A stretch of 15,154 nucleotides of DNA, taken from the NCBI GenBank assembly GCA_020201365.1, contig JAIVGV010000016.1, positions 1-15,154 of the forward strand. Reading direction: 5' to 3'. The stretch's first letter is position 1; each line of letters starts with the position of its first letter. Source of the stretch: Acidobacteriota bacterium (GTDB lineage Bacteria; Acidobacteriota; Blastocatellia; Pyrinomonadales; Pyrinomonadaceae). Position numbers and translations under genes: made by a program. The notes beneath the pieces are model-generated. The model saw only the letters and a list, made by a program, of their open reading frames with translations. It was not told the origin of the DNA and ran no database searches. Positions 6,379-12,878 of the stretch are shown one piece after another.

Positions 6379-8157
6379 TCAAGACGGAAGGATGTTGAGA
6401 CTCCGCTCGCGCACGTGCTCATCTTCGAGCTGGCGCAGGCGCGCAGCCATCAGGTTGGCGCGCCCGAGGTAGCCGACGAGCCGCCGCGCGTCTCCGCGGC
6501 TGACGACGGGCAGCCGCCCGATGTCGTTCCTGAGCATCTTCATCACGGCGTCCTGCAAGACCTCGTCCGGGTAGGCGACGACGAGCTCGCGCGTGCCCGC
6601 GTCGAGCACGGTGGTGTCGCCGTCGGCGTCCTGTTCGAGCGCGCGCACCACGTCGCCGCGCGTGACGATGCCGCAGAGCCTGCCGCCGTCGTCGACGACG
6701 GGGAGCGCCTGATGTCGGATGACCGCGGGATCGTTGCGCGCGATGCGGTCGGAGAGCTCCGTGAGCTTCATCTTCTCGTTGACGGTCTGGAAGGTCTGCG
6801 CCATCACCTCCGAGACGCGCGTCACGGCGAGCGGGTCAACGGCGTACTCGCGCATCACGTGGTAGCCGCGCCGCGCGACCTTCTCCGTGAGGATCGAGCG
6901 GCGCAGCAGCAAGACCGTGACGCCGTGCGCGGCGATGCAGCCGACTAAGAGGGCGGGCAGCAGGTTGAAATCCTGCGTCAGCTCCAGCGCGAAGATCATC
7001 GCGGTCAGGGGCGAGCGCATCGTGCCGCCCATCATCGCCGCCATGCTGACGAGCGCCCACAGCCCCACGTCTCCCGCCGGGATGAAGTGCGCCTCCGCCG
7101 CGCCGAGCGCGCCGCCCATCATCAGGAGCGGCGCGAGCACGCCGCCCGACGTGCCTGAGCCGAGCGCGAGCGACCACACCAGCGACTTGCCGACGAGGAT
7201 GCCGATCAGAGCCGCGCCGACGATCTCGCCGCGCAGGACGGCGTGGATCGTCTCGTAGCCGACGCCGAGCACGCGCGGCTCGAAGAGCCCTCCCAGCCCG
7301 ACGAGCACGCCGCCGATGGCGGGCCACCACATCCAGTGAAACGGCATCCGCGCGAACAGGTCTTCGCACGCATAGACGAGCGTCGTCAAAAGTCCCGAAG
7401 CCAACCCCGCGACGACGCCGACGAGGAGCGCGAACGCTAAGACTTCGCCGCCCGGCATCGCGTGCGGCGTGACGGGGAAGATCGGACCCGCGCCCATCAG
7501 CGGCAGCCGCATGGCGAAGGCGGCGACCGACGCGAGCGCGACGGGGATGAACGAGCGCGGTCGCCACTCGAACAGAAGCAGCTCGACGGCGAGCAGGACA
7601 GCCGCCACCGGCGACGCGAAGATCGCCGCCATGCCGCCCGACGCGCCCGCGACGAGCAGAGTTTTTCTTTCGGCGGAAGAGAGGTGGAAGAGTTGCGCGA
7701 AGAGCGAGCCGACCGCGCCGCCCGTCATGATGATCGGGCCTTCCGCGCCGAAGGGTCCGCCCGTGCCGATGGAGATCGCCGAGGAGAGCGGCTTCAAGAT
7801 CGCCACCTTCGGCGACATGCGGCTGCGCCCGAAGAGGATCGCTTCCAGAGCTTCCGGGATGCCGTGCCCGCGTATGCGCTCCGAGCCGTAGCGCGCCATC
7901 AGTCCGATGACGAGCCCGCCGGCCGCCGGGACGGCGACGACCCAGTAGCCGAGCCGGTGATGATCCGGCGACTGAAAGACTGAAGACAGTCGCCCGTAGA
8001 AAGAGACGTTCGTGATGACGGCGATGAGCCACACGAGCGCCTTCGCGACGAACGCGCTCAAAGCGCCGATGATGAGCGCCATCAGTGAAAGGACGAGCAC
8101 GCGCCGGTCGCGCGTGAAGTCCGCCAAGCGGTCTTCGACCCTCTCCGGTTTCTCCAT
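6379..8157 (-). CDS. ClC-family chloride channel/antiporter with C-terminal CBS pair
   Basis: A 592-residue inner-membrane anion transporter with many hydrophobic helices in residues 20-430, followed by two CBS domains (about 448-507 and 517-571) that typically sense nucleotides. The three anion-selectivity signatures are present: GHGIP (97-101, where E. coli ClC-ec1 has GSGIP), GAEGP (137-141, gating glutamate Glu139) and GGVLAP (338-343). An EWRPRSF segment places Glu197 at the likely position of the internal proton glutamate of ClC-ec1. Retaining both glutamates argues for H+/anion exchange rather than a passive channel. The His in GHGIP replaces the chloride-coordinating Ser, a variant I recall from other bacterial CBS-containing members. 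ATG 8157 is preferred over TTG 8208: GAGG lies 8 nt upstream of the ATG and the extension is unlike the family. Monocistronic by spacing and flanking repeats. Confidence 0.94.
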   Translation of the reverse strand: MEKPERVEDRLADFTRDRRVLVLSLMALIIGALSAFVAKALVWLIAVITNVSFYGRLSSVFQSPDHHRLGYWVVAVPAAGGLVIGLMARYGSERIRGHGIPEALEAILFGRSRMSPKVAILKPLSSAISIGTGGPFGAEGPIIMTGGAVGSLFAQLFHLSSAERKTLLVAGASGGMAAIFASPVAAVLLAVELLLFEWRPRSFIPVALASVAAFAMRLPLMGAGPIFPVTPHAMPGGEVLAFALLVGVVAGLASGLLTTLVYACEDLFARMPFHWMWWPAIGGVLVGLGGLFEPRVLGVGYETIHAVLRGEIVGAALIGILVGKSLVWSLALGSGTSGGVLAPLLMMGGALGAAEAHFIPAGDVGLWALVSMAAMMGGTMRSPLTAMIFALELTQDFNLLPALLVGCIAAHGVTVLLLRRSILTEKVARRGYHVMREYAVDPLAVTRVSEVMAQTFQTVNEKMKLTELSDRIARNDPAVIRHQALPVVDDGGRLCGIVTRGDVVRALEQDADGDTTVLDAGTRELVVAYPDEVLQDAVMKMLRNDIGRLPVVSRGDARRLVGYLGRANLMAARLRQLEDEHVRERSLNILPS

Positions 8158-8196
8158 CCGCAAAGCCTCGCACGAACCTGTTTGGTTTGTGATTCG

Positions 8197-8202
8197 ATTG
8201 TA
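8197..8202 (-). promoter_or_regulatory. Possible -10 box for the ClC gene
   Basis: On the minus strand TACAAT (8197-8202) matches the -10 consensus at 5 of 6 positions and lies about 40 nt before the preferred ATG. No good -35 sits at 16-18 nt, so this is only a weak suggestion. Confidence 0.28.
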
Positions 8203-8274
8203 AGGCAAACGTGCGGAGAGTTCCTAGCGCGCGGCGGTTCGGGCTAGAACTTGGACGGGAGAGCGAGTTGATAT

Positions 8275-8368
8275 TCACCGCAGAGGCGCGGAGACCTCGC
8301 AGAGTTTACGCAGAGGAGAAAGGTTTTCTCTGCGATAACTCTGCGACGACTCTGCGACTCTGCGGTGA
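8275..8368. repeat. Hairpin repeat of CGCAGAG words
   Basis: The termini form a perfect 11-bp inverted repeat, TCACCGCAGAG (8275-8285) and its complement (8358-8368). Inside, CGCAGAG recurs twice more on the left arm; the right arm, read on the other strand, carries four such words separated by 1-4 nt. The left end shares a 20-bp identical stretch with the left end of the repeat at 14592-14679. It begins 39 nt past the stop of the VWA gene (8408), within the 250-bp gap before the ClC start, and could act as a transcription terminator or 3'-end stabiliser. Confidence 0.87.
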
Positions 8369-8407
8369 GTCCTCTGATTTATCTGAACTCAACGCGGGCG
8401 AAACCAG

Positions 8408-9481
8408 TCACGCGGGCGGCGTCGGCGTCGGAAGCGGCGGCGGCGGCGGCGCGTCCGTCGCGCGGCGCGGGCGGTTCGATCCGTCGTTCTTCGGATCGGA
8501 CTGCGCGGCGGGGCGCGCCGGCTGAGAATCGCGGCGGCGGAAGTAGTAGCCCTCTTTGGTGACGACCGAGACCTTGCCGACGCGCGCGGCGGCGGCGGGC
8601 GTCAGTTGCAGCTTGAGCTGGCGCAGCCGCCCGTCCTCGTTCGTGTCGGCGGGCTTGAAGCCGAGGCTGTAGCGGGTGCGCAGGCGCGCGAAGACCTCGC
8701 CGAGCTTGTCGGCGACCTCCTTCTTGTCCGCGCCGAAGACCTCGCCGCCCGTCGGCTCGCTGTAGTTCTCGACGGCGTTGACGAGCCCGAGCGTCACCGC
8801 GTTCGCGAACTTGCCGAAGCCGCCGCGCACGATGAGGCCATAGACGACCGCGCCCGACTCCAACAGCTCCGCGGTCGTGCGCTCGACCGCGCCCTTGCCG
8901 CCGACCGCCGCGAGGTTGTCCGTGACGACGATGACGACGCGGCGGCTCGAAGGGTTCGACGCGCGCAGCGTCTCGCCCGCCGCGGCGCGCAAGCCCGGCG
9001 TGAGGAACGTGCCGTTGCCGACCGAGAGGTCGCGGCTCGCCTCCACGATCTTGTCCGCGAGGAGGTGTCGGTCGCGCGTGAAGCCCTGCACGACCTCCGC
9101 CCGCTCGGCGAAGACCAACACGGCGACCTCGTCCCCCGGCTTGAGCCGCCCGGTCGCGGCGAGCGCGCCCTCGCCGATGCGCTCGATGATGGGGCGGACG
9201 CTGCGGCTCACGTCGAGCAGCAGGACGACCGAGAGCGGCAGCTCGTCGCGGCTGAAGTAGGTGACCTCGCGGCGCGCGCCGTCCTCGTACAGCTCGAAGT
9301 CCTCGCGCTTGAGGTCGCCGACGACCTGCCGGTTCTTCTTCGTGAAGACCTGCGCGTCCACGACGACGAGATCGGTGTTGACCTTCAACACCTCGTCGGA
9401 CGAGACCTCCTGCGCGAGGACGCGCGGCGCGACGAAGCAGGCGAGAGCGATGACGAGCGCGGGAAACACTGGGGGCTTCAT
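8408..9481 (-). CDS. Secreted VWA-domain protein (VWFA-related Acidobacterial type)
   Basis: A 357-residue protein with a Sec signal peptide (hydrophobic residues 4-22, likely cleaved after VLA at 23) and no transmembrane anchor, so it should be exported. A beta-rich region with the VVVDAQVFTKKNRQV and DLKREDFELYEDG pattern (about 33-70) precedes a VWA domain starting near residue 83. The metal-ion-dependent adhesion site is intact: DVSRS (Asp90, Ser92, Ser94), Thr158 and Asp188. The order matches the 'VWFA-related Acidobacterial domain' family (TIGR03436), many copies of which occur in Acidobacteriota genomes. It ends in a Pro-rich tail. ATG 9481 is chosen over GTG 9490 because GAGGTG precedes it by 6 nt. 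VWA domains usually bind protein ligands through a metal; partner unknown. It is the best taxonomic marker in the window. Confidence 0.92.
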   Translation of the reverse strand: MKPPVFPALVIALACFVAPRVLAQEVSSDEVLKVNTDLVVVDAQVFTKKNRQVVGDLKREDFELYEDGARREVTYFSRDELPLSVVLLLDVSRSVRPIIERIGEGALAATGRLKPGDEVAVLVFAERAEVVQGFTRDRHLLADKIVEASRDLSVGNGTFLTPGLRAAAGETLRASNPSSRRVVIVVTDNLAAVGGKGAVERTTAELLESGAVVYGLIVRGGFGKFANAVTLGLVNAVENYSEPTGGEVFGADKKEVADKLGEVFARLRTRYSLGFKPADTNEDGRLRQLKLQLTPAAAARVGKVSVVTKEGYYFRRRDSQPARPAAQSDPKNDGSNRPRRATDAPPPPPLPTPTPPA

Positions 9482-9498
9482 GACAATCACCTCACGAC

Positions 9499-9529
9499 TG
9501 TATAACGTTTCGCCGGGACGGATCGTTAA
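9499..9529 (-). promoter_or_regulatory. Possible promoter for the VWA gene
   Basis: On the minus strand TTAACG (9524-9529) and TTATAC (9500-9505) form a -35/-10 pair with an 18-bp spacer; TATACA, one base further on, is an alternative -10. This would start transcription about 10 nt before the GAGGTG ribosome binding site. Matches are partial and confidence is low. Confidence 0.3.
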
Positions 9530-9688
9530 CCGGCGGCTTACGATTGCAGGTTACGCGCGCGCGCGGCTTAAGTTTCTAAACAGCCCTTTAGAGTCGCACG
9601 ACGGGGCGGCGCGTTGTTCGTCTCGCGGCGAGACCGAATTCTCGCACGCTGACGGTCGCGCGGAGAAAATTCAGGGCGAAAAAAGCGC

Positions 9689-9719
9689 TTGACCCTGACG
9701 CTGCGTCAGGCTTTAGGAT
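9689..9719 (+). promoter_or_regulatory. MerR-type autoregulated promoter and operator
   Basis: The -35 is TTGACC (9689-9694) and the -10 is TAGGAT (9714-9719), separated by 19 bp, the over-long spacer typical of MerR-family target promoters. Within the spacer lies an inverted repeat with 8-bp arms: CCTGACGC (9694-9701), one T, GCGTCAGG (9703-9710). This is the classical arrangement in which a bound MerR dimer untwists the DNA to realign -35 and -10. The promoter directly precedes the MerR gene, so autoregulation is very likely. Confidence 0.85.
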
Positions 9720-9744
9720 GCGGCGCGTGGGAAGGGAGAGCCGT

Positions 9745-10509
9745 TTGAAAGGGAGTGACGAGAGGCTGTACCGCGCGAGCGAGTTCGCGCGCGCGGCGGG
9801 CGTAACTGTCCGCGCGCTGCACCACTACGACCGGCTCGGGCTTTTGAAGCCGTCGCGCCGCACGTCGGCGGGTTATCGCCTGTACCGCGAGCAGGACTTC
9901 GCGCGCCTTCAGCAGATCGTCACGCTCAAGTTCGTCGGCTTCTCCCTGAAACAGATCAAGGAGGTGCTCGCGCGCGACCGACGCGATCTCGCCGCCACGC
10001 TCCGCATCCAGCGGATCATCCTCCTGGAGAAGGCGCGGCAGCTACAGAGCGCGGCGCGCGCCGTCGAAGAAGCCGAGCGGCTGATCGCGGGCGGCGCGAC
10101 ACCTTCGCGCGAGGCGTTCGCAAAAATAATCGAGGTGATCGAGATGACGAACCACACGGACTGGACGAAGAAGTATTACTCGGAAGAGGCGCGGGCGAAG
10201 ATCGCCGAGCGGCAGAAGACGACGCCGCGCGAGACAATCGAGCAGGGGCAGCGCGACTGGGCGCAGCTCATCCCCGAAGTCGAGGCGGCGGCGAGAGAGG
10301 GCGTTGCCCCCGCGGGCGAGCGGGCGCAAGGGCTCGCCGCGCGCTGGGTCGCGCTCATACGCGGCTTCACCGGCGGCGACCCCGAAATCCAGAAGGGTCT
10401 GAACAAGATGTACTCCGACCCCGACTGGAGCGCGCCGTTCCCCAAGCCCTACAGCGACGAGGCGGGCGCCTTCATCATGCGCGCGATGGCGGCGCGGAAG
10501 GAACGATGA
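9745..10509 (+). CDS. MerR-family regulator with TipAS-type effector domain
   Basis: A 254-residue cytosolic transcription factor. A MerR winged helix-turn-helix occupies about residues 9-76 (YRASEFARAAGVTVRALHHYD, then GLLKPSRRTSAGYRLY). A coiled-coil dimerisation helix follows at about 78-125. The TipAS-type domain (about 135-250) contains KYYSEEARAKI, WAQLIPEVE, RWVALIRGFTGGDPEI and GLNKMYSDP. TipAS domains bind antibiotics or other bulky ligands in TipA-like activators (Streptomyces TipA, Bacillus Mta, Caulobacter SkgA). The in-frame ATG at 9718 overlaps the promoter's -10 box and would precede transcription. TTG 9745, with GGAAGGGAG (9730-9738) six bases upstream, is the best start. It lies immediately 5' of a hairpin repeat and a sugar kinase gene; no obvious drug pump is adjacent, so targets beyond itself are unknown. 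Confidence 0.9.
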   Translation: MKGSDERLYRASEFARAAGVTVRALHHYDRLGLLKPSRRTSAGYRLYREQDFARLQQIVTLKFVGFSLKQIKEVLARDRRDLAATLRIQRIILLEKARQLQSAARAVEEAERLIAGGATPSREAFAKIIEVIEMTNHTDWTKKYYSEEARAKIAERQKTTPRETIEQGQRDWAQLIPEVEAAAREGVAPAGERAQGLAARWVALIRGFTGGDPEIQKGLNKMYSDPDWSAPFPKPYSDEAGAFIMRAMAARKER

Positions 10510-10510
10510 G

Positions 10511-10588
10511 GTATGAACGATGAACGATGAACGATGAACTGGAAGACCGCCCGTCCCCGCTTCATCGTTCTTCGTTCATCGTTCATAC
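10511..10588. repeat. Near-perfect hairpin of GATGAAC tandem words
   Basis: The left arm (10511-10539) carries GTAT followed by four tandem copies of a GAACGAT/GATGAAC heptamer. The right arm (10561-10588) is its reverse complement with one mismatch. The loop is about 21 nt, giving a stem of about 28 bp. It begins one base after the MerR stop (10509) and ends nine bases before the kinase ATG (10598), so it occupies almost the whole intergenic gap. It could terminate or attenuate merR transcription and would fold over the kinase's 5' leader. Confidence 0.9.
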
Positions 10589-10597
10589 TTCCCACCG

Positions 10598-11536
10598 ATG
10601 CGCTTCCCTTTCGACATCCCTCCGGCGCGCGAGTTCGACGCCGTCGGCTTCGGCTTGAACGCGGTGGATCACCTCGTCGTCGTCGAGGAGTACCCGGCGT
10701 TCGACACGAAGACGCGCTTCCTGGAGCACGCGACGGGAGCGGGCGGGCAGACCGCCTCGGCGATGGTCGCGCTGCGACGGCTCGGCTGGCGCACGGCTTA
10801 CGCCGGGCGCTTCGGCTCGGACGCGGAAGGTCGCTTCGGTCTCCAGACGTTGATTGACGCGGGCGTGGAAGTCTCGCGCGCGCAAGTCGTCGCGGGCGCG
10901 CGCACGCAGACCGCCTACATCGTCATCGAGGGGCGCACGGGCGAGCGCACGATCATCTGGGACAGGGACGAGCGGCTCGCCTACCGCGCCGACGAAGCGC
11001 CCGCCGACTTCGCCGCGCGCGGGCGCGTGCTGCACCTCGACGCACACGATCCTCTCGCCTGCGCCGCCCTCGCCCGCGAGGCTCGCGCGGCGGGCACGGT
11101 CGTCTCGGCGGACGTTGATAACGTCTATCCGGGGCTCGAAGAGCTGCTCCCGCTCATCGACGTGCTCGTCTCGTCCGCGGAGTTCCCGCGCCGCCTCACC
11201 GGGATCGCGGACGAGCGCGCGGCTCTCGTTGAAGTGAAATCGCGTTTGAGATCGGAGTCGGTCGTCGGCATGACGCTCGGCGCGCGCGGCGCCGTCCTCT
11301 TTCACGAGGGGCGCTACGTCGAATCTCCCGCCCTCCCAGTGCCCGGCGCGTGCCGCGACACGACGGGCGCGGGCGACGCCTTCCACGCCGGACTTCTCCA
11401 CGCCATGCTCTCCGGCGCTTCAATCGAGGACTCGCTGCGGGCGGGCTGCGCCGTCGCCGCGCTCAACTGTCGGCGCTTGGGCGCGCGCGCCGGGCTGCCG
11501 ACGCGGGAGGAGCTGGCGAAGTTCGTCGAGAGATAG
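10598..11536 (+). CDS. PfkB/ribokinase-family sugar kinase
   Basis: A 312-residue cytosolic ATP-dependent kinase of the PfkB family. The N-terminal opening strand leads into GFGLNAVDHLV (17-27, the substrate-binding Asp24 region). A GAGGQTASA segment (47-55) corresponds to the PfkB GGN-like signature 1. The signature-2 motif DTTGAGDAF (254-262) carries the catalytic base Asp260 and the anion hole. The product is probably a sugar phosphate or nucleoside phosphate; the substrate cannot be read from sequence. No Shine-Dalgarno sequence is visible before ATG 10598, because the hairpin repeat ends nine bases upstream, so translation may be weak, leaderless from a hidden promoter, or dependent on the repeat. 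It is codirectional with merR and convergent with galE. Family call secure, specificity open. Confidence 0.92.
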   Translation: MRFPFDIPPAREFDAVGFGLNAVDHLVVVEEYPAFDTKTRFLEHATGAGGQTASAMVALRRLGWRTAYAGRFGSDAEGRFGLQTLIDAGVEVSRAQVVAGARTQTAYIVIEGRTGERTIIWDRDERLAYRADEAPADFAARGRVLHLDAHDPLACAALAREARAAGTVVSADVDNVYPGLEELLPLIDVLVSSAEFPRRLTGIADERAALVEVKSRLRSESVVGMTLGARGAVLFHEGRYVESPALPVPGACRDTTGAGDAFHAGLLHAMLSGASIEDSLRAGCAVAALNCRRLGARAGLPTREELAKFVER

Positions 11537-11582
11537 GGCGCGGTCGGAGATTTACGAACGACGCGCGGGCGGCAAAGTTTAA

Positions 11583-11604
11583 GCGCGGTGCGGCGACGCC
11601 GCGC
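11583..11604. terminator. GC hairpin between convergent pfkB-type and galE genes
   Basis: In the 74-bp gap between convergent stops, GCGCGG (11583-11588) pairs with CCGCGC (11599-11604) around a 10-nt loop. On the minus strand it lies about 6 nt beyond the galE stop and is followed by a modest T-containing run (TTAAACTTT). It could therefore be a weak terminator for galE, and perhaps slow the opposing kinase transcript. In such GC-rich DNA a 6-bp stem may be coincidental. Confidence 0.4.
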
Positions 11605-11610
11605 CCCTCG

Positions 11611-12630
11611 TCACCCCGTCTGCCCTTCCGTCGCGCGCGCCTCCGCCCCGCCTTCGTAGCCGTCCGGGTGCGCCTGCATCCAGCGCCAAGCGGACTCGAT
11701 GATCACTCTCAGGTCTTGGAACTGCGGCGACCAGCCCAGCTCGCGCTTCGCCTTCTCCGGCGACGCGACGAGCGCCGCCGGATCGCCCGGGCGCCGCACT
11801 GCCACGCGCGCCACGATCTCGCGCCCCGTCACCTCGCGCGCCGCGTCGATCACCTCCTTGACCGTGTAGCCCTCGCCGCCGCACCCGAGGTTGAAGAAGT
11901 CGCTGCGCCCCTCGGCGAGGATGTCGAGCGCGAGCGCGTGTGCGCGCGCGAGGTCAACGATGTGGATGTAGTCGCGCACGCACGTGCCGTCGCGCGTCTG
12001 GTAGTCGTCGCCGTAGATTTCGACGTGCGCGCGTTTGCCCGCGGCGACTTGCAGGACGATGGGGATGAGGTGCGACTCCGGCTCGTGCTGCTCGCCGAAG
12101 AGCCCGGTCGCGCCCGCCGCGTTGAAGTAGCGCAGAGAGACGTAGTGCATCCCGTAGGCGCGCGAGTACCACTTGAGCGCGCCCTCGAAGGCGAGCTTCG
12201 ACTCGCCGTAAGGGTTGAGCGGCTCTTTGGGGAGCGACTCGTCCATCGGCACGCGCGCGGGCTCGCCGTAGATCGCGCACGTCGAGGAGAAGACGAAGCG
12301 TCGGACGCCCTCCTCGCGCATCGCGTCGAGGAGCGAGAGCCCGCCGCCCACGTTGTTGCGGTAATACTTCGCGGGGTTCGTCACGGACTCGCCGACGAGC
12401 GCGTCGGCAGCCATGTGCATCACCGCCTCGATCCGCTCGGCGCGCAGCGTCCGCCGCAGCGTCTCGCCGTCGTGCAGGTCGGCTTGCACGAAAGTAGCCT
12501 GCGGGTGCACCGCCGCGCGATGCCCCTTCGACAGGTTGTCGAAGACCGTGACGGCGTGCCCCTCTTTGATTAACTGCTCGGCGACGCAGCTCCCGATGTA
12601 GCCCGCCCCGCCCGTGACCAAGATTCGCAT
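11611..12630 (-). CDS. galE: UDP-glucose 4-epimerase
   Basis: A 339-residue cytosolic extended SDR that interconverts UDP-glucose and UDP-galactose, supplying the Leloir pathway and UDP-galactose for polysaccharides. The NAD-binding motif GGAGYIGS is at 7-14, followed by VFDNLSKGH (29-37). The catalytic residues are Ser116/Thr117 in FSSTCAIYG and YxxxK in NPYGESK (Tyr141, Lys145). GalE-typical YFNAAGA and RDGTCVRDYIHI-like blocks follow, then RRPGDPAALVAS. Length fits the family (about 330-340 aa). ATG 12630 is chosen because MRILVTGGAGYIG is the standard opening and GGGAG lies 5 nt upstream; longer in-frame extensions reach into the upstream intergenic DNA and have no family resemblance. It is divergent from the amidohydrolase gene and convergent with the sugar kinase. 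Specificity toward UDP-GlcNAc as well cannot be excluded. Confidence 0.95.
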   Translation of the reverse strand: MRILVTGGAGYIGSCVAEQLIKEGHAVTVFDNLSKGHRAAVHPQATFVQADLHDGETLRRTLRAERIEAVMHMAADALVGESVTNPAKYYRNNVGGGLSLLDAMREEGVRRFVFSSTCAIYGEPARVPMDESLPKEPLNPYGESKLAFEGALKWYSRAYGMHYVSLRYFNAAGATGLFGEQHEPESHLIPIVLQVAAGKRAHVEIYGDDYQTRDGTCVRDYIHIVDLARAHALALDILAEGRSDFFNLGCGGEGYTVKEVIDAAREVTGREIVARVAVRRPGDPAALVASPEKAKRELGWSPQFQDLRVIIESAWRWMQAHPDGYEGGAEARATEGQTG

Positions 12631-12878
12631 GACGACTCCCGACGCGCCTCCCCGCGCGAGACGGCGGGCGGCGCTCGATGACAGAGATAAATTTTTCGAG
12701 CTTCCCCGCGATGATAACACGCCGCGCGGCGCGCGACAGAAGCGGCGCGGCGACGAAGCGGGGTCAGGACGAAATTGGCTGCGGACAAAAACGGGATCGG
12801 TGGTGTAACATCTCGCCGCGCCGTTCGTAAGTTTCCGCGACCGTTCGTCAGTCTCCACGCCGCGCGCTACAACACGCC
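12631..12878. other. Divergent intergenic region galE / amidohydrolase
   Basis: This 248-bp spacer must hold promoters for both divergent genes. For the amidohydrolase, CGGACA (12782-12787) and TAACAT (12806-12811), 18 bp apart, are a weak candidate pair. For galE, an AT-rich stretch around 12685-12720 is the likeliest promoter site; it includes GCTCGA words in inverted orientation (12674-12702) that could be an operator or chance. No gene or repeat of the hairpin family is seen. Confidence 0.35.

Noticed and set aside
6836..8278. 480-residue minus-strand frame inside the ClC gene
   Set aside because: It is a frame-shifted shadow of the ClC coding sequence, with an Arg-rich composition and no membrane helices.
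10511..10588. CRISPR array or VNTR in the GATGAAC tandem words
   Set aside because: The words are 7 nt without spacers and are mirrored as a hairpin. No cas genes are present, and the structure matches the other intergenic inverted repeats.
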